NCBI GenBank assembly: GCA_965224205.1
Contig: CBDCYN010000042.1
Coordinates: 1-64,000 of the forward strand
Source: CBDCYN01 sp965224205
GTDB lineage: Bacteria; Planctomycetota; Phycisphaerae; Phycisphaerales; Phycisphaeraceae
Length of the DNA stretch: 64,000 nucleotides
Direction: 5' to 3'
In this document: in pieces, positions 52,143 to 61,501 of the stretch
How positions within the stretch are numbered: the first letter of the stretch is position 1
Layout of the letters: each line of letters begins with the position of its first letter
Translations under genes and position numbers: made by a program
Notes under the pieces: generated by a model
What the model was told of the DNA's origin: nothing
The model's input: only the letters and a program-made list of their open reading frames with translations
Databases searched by the model: none

Positions 52143-52670
52143 CTACAAAAAAACCCTGCGATCACCCCGTTCGGCTTCGTCCAAAGCCGGATCGAGGGTC
52201 TGTTCAAGGAATTCACGCTGCTGTTGATGCTTGGCCTGATCAAGCTTGCCCGGCACACCCCCGAGCTTGCGACGACGCAGACCCAGCCGTTTCAAAAAAG
52301 CTCGCACTTGCGTCGGGCCGCGACGCAGACCGGTGAGTTGCGTGATCTGATGGCTCGCCTCGTGGATCGTCGACGGCGGGTGTTGTTCCAAAGACGCCTT
52401 GACCTTCGGGCCGTGCGCGTTCAATTGACTGGGCTGACCCCGGTAGCCGTTTTGCCTCAACGCCTCGATCCCACCGTCGAGGTACGTATTCAAATAACGC
52501 TGCACCGTCCGGCTGCTGACCCCTGCCAAGGCCGCGATCTGCCGATGTGCCAACCCATGGCTCTTGAGCCAAACCACCTGCAACTTCCGCCGCACCCGCG
52601 GATCTGGATCGCTAAAACGCCCCCGATCCAACGCCGCCACCGCATCGTCCGTCAATGTGATCTGAAGCAT
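52143..52670 (-). CDS. IS630 transposase HTH part (copy B1)
   Basis: 176 residues starting at MLQITLTDD. It carries an HTH ('GLAHRQIAALAGVSSRTVQRYLNTYLDGGIEAL') and a winged-helix region with 'LRRGPTQVRAFLKRLGLRRRK'. The frame ends in TAG immediately after the slippery heptamer T-TTT-TTG, so the catalytic part is only translated after a -1 shift. Confidence 0.88.
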   Translation of the reverse strand: MLQITLTDDAVAALDRGRFSDPDPRVRRKLQVVWLKSHGLAHRQIAALAGVSSRTVQRYLNTYLDGGIEALRQNGYRGQPSQLNAHGPKVKASLEQHPPSTIHEASHQITQLTGLRRGPTQVRAFLKRLGLRRRKLGGVPGKLDQAKHQQQREFLEQTLDPALDEAERGDRRVFL

Positions 52671-53122
52671 CCATGCCTCCTGTGTCCAGTGACTTCGTAG
52701 TAAAATCAAACCGCTAACGTCAGCCTATTCTACCGATCAGACAAACTCACCCGAGGAAGGTATAACCGATTACCCACCTGAACGATTAGTCCCAGGGGAA
52801 GTGATTACATTTGGATCTGCGGGAACAGTCAAAGTGATAAAAGTCGGCTACGAATCCATGGGCGTCTCCGGACGAGTGCTATGGGCTCTGCTCGAAAGTG
52901 AAAATCGAATTGACGATGACAAATTGGCCGAGCTTAGGGAAGAAGGATGGAGACATGAGCCTTAAACCTCCCTACTACTTTTGGCTCAACTCTACCTCAC
53001 GCCCGATCGCTTGACCTACTATACGGTTGAGTCACAGATAATCAGTTGCCCATTTGTCGATCGTCTCGACGGAATCCGGATCCCGCAGCTCCACGACCAG
53101 CAGCTCAATCGCACGCATCATC

Positions 53123-54389
53123 TGTATTAGTTAAGACTTCATCTGACGCTTCCGTTAATCTTTGTTTCTCACAGAAGGAGACCGTCAGATGACCACCGAC
53201 CAGAAGATCATTGCCAACAAAGTGGGGTTGCTCAAGCTGGCCCAGGCGCTGGGCAGCGTGTCGCAGGCGTGCAAGGTGATGGGGTATTCTCGAGACAGTT
53301 TCTACCGGTTCAAGCAGCTCTACGACCAGGGCGGGGAGTTGGCCCTTCAAGAGATCAGCCGCAAGAAGCCGATCCTGGCCAACCGCGTCGACCCCGAGAT
53401 CGAGCAAGCCGTGGTCGCGTTCGCGATCGAGCAGCCCGCTTACGGGCAGGTGCGGGTGTCGAACGAACTCAAGAAGCAAGGCAAGCTCATCTCACCGGGC
53501 GGGGTGCGAAGCGTGTGGCTGCGGCATGATCTTGAGACGTTCAAGAAGCGACTCAAGGCACTCGAAGCCAAGATGGCTCAGGACCCCGACCACACCGTGC
53601 TGACCGAAGCCCAGGTCGTGGCGTTGGAAAAAGCCAAGCAAGACAAGCAGGCCCACGGTGAAATTGAAACCGAACACCCCGGCTACCTCGGGGCTCAAGA
53701 CACGTATTACGTGGGCACGATCAAGGGCGTGGGCCGGATCTATCAGCAGACGTTTATCGATACGTATACGCGGGTGGCGCACGCAAAGCTCTATGATCGC
53801 AAGAACGCCCTCGTGGCCGCGGATCTGCTCAACGACCGGGTGATCCCGTGGTACGAACAGCACGACGTGGACCTGCTACGCATCCTCACCGACCGCGGCA
53901 CGGAGTACTGCGGGAATCGTGAGCACCACGAATATCAGCTGTACCTGGCGATCGAGGACATCGATCACACCAAGACCAAAGCCCGAAGCCCGCAGACCAA
54001 CGGGATCTGCGAACGGCTGCACAAGACGATGCAGGACGAGTTTTATAGCATCGCGTTCCGCAAGAAGATCTACACGAGCCTCGAAGAACTCCAAGCCGAC
54101 TTGGATGCGTGGCTGGTGACGTACAATGAACAGCGACCCCACAGCGGCCGCTACTGTTACGGCAAGACCCCGATGGCGACGTTCAAGGATTCGATCCCGT
54201 TAGCCCACGCCAAGCGGCTCGATGGCTCTTCTCTAGAAGGGGTTCGGGTGAGCGAAGCGAACGAGAGCCGAGCCGAGGATCTGGGCGTCACCCAAGGCGC
54301 GATCGAGGCGCGGACGAAAGACACTCGAAGCGGCAGTCTTGCTGTTGCCAGATAACTCTCGCGTGTCAGATGAAGTGGTGGCTAGTACA
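53123..54389 (+). mobile_element. IS481-type element, copy 2
   Basis: 1267 bp, the same length and ends as copy 1 at 43846-45112. The left flank CATCATC and right flank CATCAAC match at 6 of 7 bases, consistent with a slightly decayed 7-bp duplication. It sits downstream of the 16S rRNA terminator. Confidence 0.9.
53189..54355 (+). CDS. IS481 family transposase (copy 2)
   Basis: A 388-residue transposase starting at MTTDQKIIAN. It is identical to copy 1 except Gln for Arg in 'GSVSQACKVMGY', so duplication was recent. The HTH, rve core and C-terminal motifs are intact, and it is probably active. Confidence 0.94.
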   Translation: MTTDQKIIANKVGLLKLAQALGSVSQACKVMGYSRDSFYRFKQLYDQGGELALQEISRKKPILANRVDPEIEQAVVAFAIEQPAYGQVRVSNELKKQGKLISPGGVRSVWLRHDLETFKKRLKALEAKMAQDPDHTVLTEAQVVALEKAKQDKQAHGEIETEHPGYLGAQDTYYVGTIKGVGRIYQQTFIDTYTRVAHAKLYDRKNALVAADLLNDRVIPWYEQHDVDLLRILTDRGTEYCGNREHHEYQLYLAIEDIDHTKTKARSPQTNGICERLHKTMQDEFYSIAFRKKIYTSLEELQADLDAWLVTYNEQRPHSGRYCYGKTPMATFKDSIPLAHAKRLDGSSLEGVRVSEANESRAEDLGVTQGAIEARTKDTRSGSLAVAR

Positions 54390-54591
54390 CATCAACGCGT
54401 CAGTCAGTGCTCGAGGTACTTTCCTGCCTCCGCCGGAGTGCCACACAGCATGGTCCTGAAAGGTTTTGCTGCGTGCGGTCAACGTATTGGTGATGGAAAA
54501 CGTAGATTACCTGGGCATTGCACACAGTATCCTTCGGGCTGCTGTGTGGAACCTTCGTTAATAAATCGAGACAAACTCAATTCCAATAAAA

Positions 54592-54611
54592 AACCCGCCG
54601 GGTGGCGGGTT
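54592..54611 (-). terminator. Intrinsic terminator of the 16S unit
   Basis: On the minus strand AACCCGCC-ACCC-GGCGGGTT is followed by TTTTA: an 8-bp GC-rich stem, a 4-base loop and a T-run. It lies about 180 bp beyond the 16S 3' end and just beyond the trailer processing arm. It ends transcription before any 23S gene. Confidence 0.9.
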
Positions 54612-54653
54612 AGTCATTTGAACTGTTATATCGATTTCAACGCTTCCGTAGAC

Positions 54654-54680
54654 GGATCGTTGACAAGTAAACAGTTGGGG
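54654..54680 (-). promoter_or_regulatory. 16S trailer arm of the processing stem
   Basis: In the 16S transcript this stretch is complementary over about 26 bases, with a few mismatches or G-U pairs, to the leader at 56629-56654. The pairing would bring both ends of the pre-16S RNA together, as in RNase III processing stems. Confidence 0.75.
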
Positions 54681-54786
54681 TTTGCCTTTTTCGCCACGTC
54701 GCCGTGGCGGTATCCGCGAATTGCGGACGAGGTTGCGCTGACTTAAATATGGCGTAGATCGCTCTAGCACCACACCTAAGGATATC

Positions 54787-56310
<1,524 letters not shown>

Positions 56311-56544
56311 TTTATCGTTGCCACACTTAAAACCCACTTAACGCGAGCCTCAAGTGGTTTGGCTTCGATGAGAAGGTCGACCTGGTTACCCCCGAGCAGT
56401 TTACCGAAGTAAACTTCCGGGGGCCGGCCGTTCGTAGGTCTCAAAGCGACCCACGATTCTCTCAAGCCCACCTAAGCGGGCCCAAGATACAGCTCAAAAT
56501 CCAATCCTCAAATCAGAATTTAAGGGTCACAAGGATGTTGAGTT

Positions 56545-56564
56545 GCCCCGCACACCTGCGGGGC
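56545..56564 (-). other. Hairpin in the 16S leader
   Basis: GCCCCGCA-CACC-TGCGGGGC forms a perfect 8-bp stem with a 4-base loop within the 16S leader, between the boxA region and the 16S 5' end. It is probably an RNA structure of the leader rather than a terminator, because no T-run follows. Confidence 0.5.
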
Positions 56565-56628
56565 AGGATTCTCCGCACCAAAAGCAGCTGTGACACTACC
56601 TCTGCTGCGGACACATCCTCGCGGCATT

Positions 56629-56654
56629 CCCAACTGTTCACTTGTCAAAGATCC
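56629..56654 (-). promoter_or_regulatory. 16S leader boxA-like element and processing arm
   Basis: In the transcript this reads GGATCTTTGACAAGTGAAC, which resembles boxA antitermination sequences of rRNA leaders (GATCTTTGA-A). The same stretch pairs with the trailer at 54654-54680. Confidence 0.7.
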
Positions 56655-56727
56655 GCTCAAAAGATTGACCTACTATCGCTGGAGCGCATTAGTACGCCCC
56701 CAAAGTCAACCTCCAAGGCAAAGTACT

Positions 56728-56756
56728 ATTGTGTAATCTAGTCCCTCGCTTGTCAA
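56728..56756 (-). promoter_or_regulatory. Sigma-70-type promoter of the 16S gene
   Basis: On the minus strand a perfect -35 TTGACA (56756-56751) is separated by 17 bp from a -10-like CACAAT (56733-56728). It lies about 75 bp upstream of the boxA-like element, giving a leader of about 410 bases. Confidence 0.7.
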
Positions 56757-57037
56757 GGCCTCCTCCTGAAACGTCGCTTCTATTGTGGACAGCTTGTCAA
56801 TTAGTCGGTGAAATCCCGCAGTGGCTTGCCGTATACAAGGCATGTATCTATGAGGGATTCAGGGTAGCAGCGACGCAATAGTCTGCCCCGTCGAGCCTAT
56901 CGGTTTGCACCGCGGCGGTTTCACGCGATAGATTACGATCAACATCCACACTGCGTGATCCACGCATCCGATGTGCGTCGAGATTTAAGTCGAGGTTTAG
57001 ACAGAACCACCCCTTCGATTTAGAAAGGCCCCTAACG

Positions 57038-57535
57038 ATGAAAGCCGTTGATGTCATGAAAGCCGCCTGGGACGTTAGCCACGCGATGGTCCTGCCGCTC
57101 ATCGAAGACATGAAAGACCACGCCATGACCGCGCCGACCCCCAATGGCGGCAACCACCCCATGTGGGTGCTGGGGCACCTGGCCTTCGACGAGGGCGCGA
57201 TCCGGTACATGATGCTCGACGAACCCAACGCAGTCGAGGCGTGGAAGCCGCTGTTCAGCGCCGGCACCCAGCCCGTCGCCGATGCGAGCCACTACCCCCC
57301 GTTCGACGAGGTGCTTGCTAAGTATAAAGAACTCAGTGCCGCCAACCGCGCGTTCTTGGAATCACTTTCCGACGAAGACCTCGATAAGCCCAGCGCCAAC
57401 GCCCCCGAAGGGTACGAAGATTTTTTCGGCACCTACGGCAAGTGCTTGATGATCGTGGCCCTGGACCACATGCACCACCGTGGCCAACTCGCCGACGCCC
57501 GCCGCGCCGCCAACCGTGGATCGCTGATGATCTAA
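57038..57535 (+). CDS. DinB-like four-helix protein
   Basis: A 165-residue protein of the DinB/YfiT-like superfamily. Its His residues are placed like the metal ligands of the family: 'HPMWVLGHLAFDEGAIRYM' in the first half and 'MIVALDHMHHRGQLADARRAA' in the last helix. These four-helix bundles bind a divalent metal and act as thiol-dependent transferases or unknown enzymes. An AGAAAGG ribosome-binding site precedes the ATG. It stands alone between the 16S promoter region and an IS5 copy, and shows no lesion. Confidence 0.85.
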   Translation: MKAVDVMKAAWDVSHAMVLPLIEDMKDHAMTAPTPNGGNHPMWVLGHLAFDEGAIRYMMLDEPNAVEAWKPLFSAGTQPVADASHYPPFDEVLAKYKELSAANRAFLESLSDEDLDKPSANAPEGYEDFFGTYGKCLMIVALDHMHHRGQLADARRAANRGSLMI

Positions 57536-57636
57536 ACGGGCAGTTCCGGCCCTACCTAGTCGCCCCTGAATAACCCTCGAGAGGCTGGTTTTGACGGGGT
57601 TTTCGGTGTGGATGTGGTGTGTTAGAGCGTTTTGCG

Positions 57637-58284
57637 TCAATAATCGCCATATCCGCAAGAGGTGAAGTAGTTTTGGCACTCGGTGGGCGTGACGTCTGTC
57701 AGGGCATCGGCGATGGCGTCTTGGAGCGTGCCGAAGGTCTTGGCGGCGACGCGGCGTAGCCACGCCTTGACCTTGCTCCACAGCTTCTCGATCGGGTTCA
57801 GGTCCGGGCTGTACGGGGGCAGGTACCCCAGGTCGGCGTCGACGGCCTCGATCGCTTCGCGCACCGCGGCGGCTTGGTGACTCGAGAGATTGTCCATCAC
57901 GACCACGTCACCCGGGCGCAACGACGGGGCCAAGAACTGCTGGGTGTAGGCCAGGAACGTCGCCGAGTTCATCGGGCCATCGACCACGACCGTCGCACCT
58001 TGGATCACCCCGTCGAGCCGGATCGCGCTGAGCATCGTGAGCGTCTTCCAGCGGCCGTGCGGGGTGCGGTCCACGCAACGCTGCCCGATCGGCGACCAGC
58101 CATACAGCCGGGTCATATCCGTCTTGGCCCCAGATTCGTCGAGGAAAACCAGATGGGCCGGGTCCACGAACCGCCGGGCGATCGTGAAGTTGTGGCGGCG
58201 TTGGGCCACGTCGGGGCGATCTTGCTCGGCGGCGATCAGCGACTTCTTTTGAGCGACAGCCCCAGCCGCTTCAACGCCCGGCAC
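57637..58284 (-). CDS. IS630 transposase DDE part (copy C)
   Basis: Catalytic half in the -1 frame: 'LVFLDESGAKTDMTRLYG', 'GDVVVMDNLSSHQ' and 'PPYSPDLNPIEKLWSK'. It overlaps the HTH gene by 49 bp. The slip site is CTCAAAAGAAG. Its last 395 bp are identical to those of copy D. Confidence 0.88.
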   Translation of the reverse strand: MPGVEAAGAVAQKKSLIAAEQDRPDVAQRRHNFTIARRFVDPAHLVFLDESGAKTDMTRLYGWSPIGQRCVDRTPHGRWKTLTMLSAIRLDGVIQGATVVVDGPMNSATFLAYTQQFLAPSLRPGDVVVMDNLSSHQAAAVREAIEAVDADLGYLPPYSPDLNPIEKLWSKVKAWLRRVAAKTFGTLQDAIADALTDVTPTECQNYFTSCGYGDY

Positions 58285-58571
58285 ACCGTCGATTCCACGA
58301 CGCCCAGGTTCAGCATCGCCCTCAACTGCTTGGCCGTGATCCCCGGCTTGGCCGCCACCGCCTCACGCATCCGTTGCTCATCGGCCGCCGTAAGCTTGAC
58401 CGACCCCTTGGGCCCCGGCACCCCCGGCGTCAACACGCCCCGGCGGTGCCGATCACACCAGTCGCGAACCGTCGACCTCGCCACCCGAAACTGTCGTGAT
58501 ACCCCCGTGATCGTCTGACCCGACTCGGCGGCCCATACCACCCGCTTACGTAGATCCATCGAATACGCCAT
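58236..58571 (-). CDS. IS630 transposase HTH part (copy C)
   Basis: About 111 residues from MAYSMDLRKRVV, with two HTH motifs ('GQTITGVSRQFRVARSTVRDW' and 'ITAKQLRAMLNLGVVESTVCRAL'). It ends 'LSLKRSR' after the slip site. Partner of the DDE frame at 57637. Confidence 0.88.
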   Translation of the reverse strand: MAYSMDLRKRVVWAAESGQTITGVSRQFRVARSTVRDWCDRHRRGVLTPGVPGPKGSVKLTAADEQRMREAVAAKPGITAKQLRAMLNLGVVESTVCRALKRLGLSLKRSR

Positions 58572-58693
58572 GACCTTGGCCTCCTTGCCAGAAATCTCTC
58601 TTATCGGCCAGCGGCGATTAATTACGCCAAGCGCTCTAGATTGCAAGGATTGGCGATTGGATCAGCCGAAACCTTGCAATTTGAGGAGCACCG

Positions 58694-60034
58694 ATGACGC
58701 CCCAGCCCAGCCCGCGTGACGCCTTTGAGTTGTTCCAGGCCCACTTCGATCAGCTGCTCAACCCCAAGCATCCGCTGGTCCAACTCGCTGGGCAGATCGA
58801 TTGGGATGCATTCGATGCGGCGTTTCGGGATTGCTCCAGCCCCGACCAGGGCGTCCCAGCCAAGGCCACCCGGCTGATGGTGGGGCTGCACTATCTCAAG
58901 CACGCGTTCAATGAGTCGGACGAGTCGGTCGTGGCCCGGTGGGTCGAGAACCCGTATTGGCAATATTTCTGCGGCTACACGCATCTCCAGCACAAGTGCC
59001 CGATCCACCCCACGAGCATGACCAAGTGGCGTCAGCGTGTGGGTCAAGAGAAGCTACAGGTGTTGCTCCAACAGACGGTGTCGGTGGCGGTCGAACAAAA
59101 GCACCTGCCCGAACGCGAGATGAAGCAGGTGAACGTGGACACGACGGTGCAGGAGAAAAACATCACGCATCCGACGGACTCGAAGCTGCTGTACAAAGCG
59201 ATCGTGAAGCTGGGCCGGGCGGCGAAAGCAAGCGGCATCGCGCTGCGTCAGTCGTACGTGCGTGTGGCCAAGCGGGCGTCGGTCAAGGCTAGTCGTTACG
59301 CCCACGCTCGACAGTTCAAGCGGATGCGGCGAGAGCTGCGCAAGATGCGGACATGGGTGGGCCGATTGATCCGCGACGTGCGGCGGAAAGCCGGGACATT
59401 AACCGAACCACTCAAGGCGTTGCTGGCCCAGTGTCAACGTTTACGGGACCAGCGTCAGGGTGATTCCAACAAGCTGTATTCGTTGCACGAGCCGGAGGTG
59501 CGGTGCATCAGCAAGGGCAAAGCGCACAAGCGATATGAGTTTGGCCAGAAGGTCTCGCTGGCGACAACGAATCGCCATGATTGGTTTGTCGGGGCGATGC
59601 TGTGCGAAGCAAACCCTCACGACGGGCACACATTGAGCCGGGCCTTGGATCAGGTCGAATCGATCACGGGCGTGACGCTGAGCGACGCATACGTGGACCG
59701 GGGTTACCGCGGCCATGATTATGGCGGACCAACCACGGTCCACCTGGCAGGCAGTCGCTCAAAGAGCCTGACCTCGACGCAACGCAAACGCCGAAAGCGT
59801 CGAAGCGCCATTGAGCCGAAGATCGGTCACGCCAAACATGACCACCGCATGGGCCGCTGCTATCTCAAGGGGTTGGTAGGAGACGCGATGAACGTGATCC
59901 TCGCCGCCGCCGGGGCCAACTTCCGCAAACTCCTGCGGCTGTTGCCATGCGCCTGGCGACGTTGGTTGCTCGAAATGATCCGCACCGCCCTCAACCCGAT
60001 CCCACCCACCACCCAACGCCTCGCCGCCGCATAA
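58694..60034 (+). CDS. IS5/IS1182 family transposase (copy 2)
   Basis: 446 residues, identical to copy 1 (42054-43394) except His for Tyr in 'NPHDGHT'. The DDE residues are intact. The IS630 insertion lies upstream of the ribosome-binding site and may cut it off from its native promoter. Confidence 0.94.
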   Translation: MTPQPSPRDAFELFQAHFDQLLNPKHPLVQLAGQIDWDAFDAAFRDCSSPDQGVPAKATRLMVGLHYLKHAFNESDESVVARWVENPYWQYFCGYTHLQHKCPIHPTSMTKWRQRVGQEKLQVLLQQTVSVAVEQKHLPEREMKQVNVDTTVQEKNITHPTDSKLLYKAIVKLGRAAKASGIALRQSYVRVAKRASVKASRYAHARQFKRMRRELRKMRTWVGRLIRDVRRKAGTLTEPLKALLAQCQRLRDQRQGDSNKLYSLHEPEVRCISKGKAHKRYEFGQKVSLATTNRHDWFVGAMLCEANPHDGHTLSRALDQVESITGVTLSDAYVDRGYRGHDYGGPTTVHLAGSRSKSLTSTQRKRRKRRSAIEPKIGHAKHDHRMGRCYLKGLVGDAMNVILAAAGANFRKLLRLLPCAWRRWLLEMIRTALNPIPPTTQRLAAA

Positions 60035-60109
60035 AAAAGGGCTTTTTCAGGGACGACTAATTAATCTTGAATAGTCGATAAGCATGATTTATGGCAAGGA
60101 GGCCTCGTC

Positions 60110-60445
60110 ATGGCGTATTCGATGGACTTGCGGCAGCGTGTGGTGGCGGCGGTGGAATCGGGGGACTCGATCGCATCGGTGGCACGGCGGTTTTCCGTCA
60201 CGTGGCCGACGGTGCGTGATTGGCCAGATCGGGCCCGTGGCGGCGAGTTGATGGCGGGCACACCGGGGCCCAAGGGATCGGTGAAGCTCACGGCGGACGA
60301 TGAGCAGCGGATGCGTCAAGCGGTCGCGGCGCAGCCGGGCATCACCGCCAAACAATTGATGGCGAGGCTGAGTGTCCCCGTGGTGGAGTCCACCGTCTGT
60401 CGGGCGTTGAAGCGGTTGGGGCTGTCGCTCAAAAGAAGTCGCTGA
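60110..60445 (+). CDS. IS630 transposase HTH part (copy D)
   Basis: 111 residues from MAYSMDLRQRVV with HTH motifs 'GDSIASVARRFSVTWPTVRDW' and 'ITAKQLMARLSVPVVESTVCRAL'. It differs at many positions from copy C. The frame ends at the same CTCAAAAGAAG slip site. Confidence 0.87.
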   Translation: MAYSMDLRQRVVAAVESGDSIASVARRFSVTWPTVRDWPDRARGGELMAGTPGPKGSVKLTADDEQRMRQAVAAQPGITAKQLMARLSVPVVESTVCRALKRLGLSLKRSR

Positions 60446-61044
60446 TCGCCGCCGAGCAAGATCGACCCGACGTGGTCGATCGTCGCCGAAACTTCACGAT
60501 CGCCCGTCGGTTCATCGATCCGGGGAGTCGGGTGTTTCTCGATGAATCCGGAGCCAAGACGAACATGACGCGTCGGTATGGCTGGTCGTCGATGGGTCAA
60601 CGTTGCGTCGATCACACGCCCCACGGCCATTGGAAAACGGTGACGATGCTTAGCGTCATCCGACTCGACGGGGTGATCCAAGGTGCGACGGTCGTGGTCG
60701 ATGGCCCGATGAACTCGGCGACGTTCCTGGCCTACACCCAGCAGTTCTTGGCCCCGTCGTTGCGCCCGGGTGACGTGGTCGTGATGGACAATCTCTCGAG
60801 TCACCAAGCCGCCGCGGTGCGCGAAGCGATCGAGGCCGTCGACGCCGACCTGGGGTACCTGCCCCCGTACAGCCCGGACCTGAACCCGATCGAGAAGCTG
60901 TGGAGCAAGGTCAAGGCGTGGCTACGCCGCGTCGCCGCCAAGACCTTCGGCACGCTCCAAGACGCCATCGCCGATGCCCTGACAGACGTCACGCCCACCG
61001 AGTGCCAAAACTACTTCACCTCTTGCGGATATGGCGATTATTGA
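60424..61044 (+). CDS. IS630 transposase DDE part (copy D)
   Basis: The catalytic half in the -1 frame. Its first third ('RRRNFTIARRFIDPGSRVFLDES') differs from copy C. From 'LDGVIQGATVVVDG' to the end the protein is identical. All three acidic residues are present. With slippage it would make a full transposase, but the missing left repeat probably prevents movement of the element. Confidence 0.85.
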   Translation, partial: VAQKKSLIAAEQDRPDVVDRRRNFTIARRFIDPGSRVFLDESGAKTNMTRRYGWSSMGQRCVDHTPHGHWKTVTMLSVIRLDGVIQGATVVVDGPMNSATFLAYTQQFLAPSLRPGDVVVMDNLSSHQAAAVREAIEAVDADLGYLPPYSPDLNPIEKLWSKVKAWLRRVAAKTFGTLQDAIADALTDVTPTECQNYFTSCGYGDY

Positions 61045-61056
61045 CGCAAAACGCTC

Positions 61057-61501
61057 TAAGTAGGTCTGTCGCCCCCCAGCCTGGCGATCACTACCTTTTT
61101 TTTCCATCCAGCGCAAGATCAGAGGCCGATGCGGTTCACTATGAATGAGGCCTTCGTTTGGATAGGCCTTTGACCAGCAGGGCCGGGATGGGCAGCCATC
61201 GAACCTCGTTATATACCGGTCCCGGGTGAAAATACGGCGTGACTCATGTACGCGGCAGGGAAATTTTCGGTGTCCAACGCATACTCGACGCTACGCTTTG
61301 ATACGCGATGCGTATCCCTTGTGAGACAAGGATTTTTTATTTTCCGCCATTTGCGTGTAACTGCGTGCAACTATTGATCTTTGAATTGTTGACTTAATTC
61401 CGAGGCTTGCCAGCAGATGGGTTTTTCAGGACCGAGCTAACTCCAGAGCAGTTAAGTCAACAATTCAAAGATCAATAATTTTATGAAATGAGGTTACGAA
61501 A
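61057..61501. other. Gene-free region before the caspase-like gene
   Basis: About 445 bases, AT-rich at the right, without a gene. Its notable content is a perfect 26-bp inverted repeat (arms 61372-61397 and 61452-61477). No IS gene is associated with it. Confidence 0.5.
61372..61477. repeat. 26-bp perfect inverted repeat with 54-bp spacer
   Basis: The left arm 61372-61397 and right arm 61452-61477 are exact reverse complements (26 bp; core GATCTTTGAATTGTTGAC). The right arm ends 24 bp before the ATG at 61502. It may form an RNA or DNA stem controlling that gene, or be the two ends of a small non-autonomous element. Confidence 0.85.

Larger units (their letters stand above)
51617..52760 (-). 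mobile_element. IS630-type element B, copy 1
   Basis: A 1144-bp element flanked by TA (51615-51616 and 52761-52762). The ends CCTCACGCGGCTAAG and CCTTCCTCGGGTGAG are imperfect inverted repeats. The copy at 62689-63832 has the same length, and every reading frame I compared is identical. The two copies are in opposite orientation 11 kb apart. Confidence 0.9.
51540..52965 (+). pseudogene. Small gene disrupted by IS630 copy B1
   Basis: The left part begins ATG-AAC-AAC (51540) and reads 'MNNCKVKLQLSGPEYEYGR' up to the IS at 51617. On the other side, 52762-52965 reads 'TDYPPERLVPGEVITFG...SGRVLWALLESENRIDDD' to a TAA. Both pieces look coding, but joining them across the TA target gives a frame mismatch. 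A small deletion or indel must have occurred too, or the two are separate genes. No family recognised. Confidence 0.45.
57625..58636 (-). mobile_element. IS630-family element, copy C
   Basis: 1012 bp flanked by TA (57623-57624 and 58637-58638), with inverted ends GAGCGTTTTGCGTCAATAAT and GAGCGCTTGGCGTAATTAAT. It is inserted into the left region of IS5 copy 2; comparison with IS5 copy 1 shows the exact uninterrupted target. It is intact. Confidence 0.93.
57559..60057 (+). mobile_element. IS5/IS1182-type element, copy 2, interrupted by IS630-C
   Basis: Same ends as copy 1 (GTCGCCCCTGAA left, GGACGAC right). An IS630 element is inserted in a TA 66 bp inside the left end (57625-58636). Flanking bases are TACCTA left and TAATTA right, not a duplication. 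The right end directly joins an IS630 copy whose own terminal repeat is missing, so the region has been rearranged since insertion. Confidence 0.88.
60058..61056 (+). mobile_element. IS630-family element, copy D, mosaic and left-truncated
   Basis: Inverted relative to copy C. The right end (to 61056, then TA) is identical to that of copy C. The left outer repeat, about 13 bp, is missing: the sequence goes directly from the IS5 right end into the internal AATTAATC. From about 60664 to 61058 it is identical to copy C, whereas 60110-60660 is clearly diverged. It is therefore a recombinant. Confidence 0.82.

Noticed and set aside
54339..54746. A 135-codon plus-strand frame after IS481 copy 2
   Set aside because: It begins inside the IS end and runs through the rRNA terminator and trailer arm. 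Composition and context are not coding.
56545..56564. Leader hairpin considered as a terminator of an upstream gene
   Set aside because: No T-run follows on either strand and it lies within the 16S leader, where termination would block rRNA synthesis.
57362..57781. Minus-strand frame spanning the DinB-like gene end and IS ends
   Set aside because: It crosses the junction between the DinB-like gene, IS5 and IS630 and is only a shadow of those elements.
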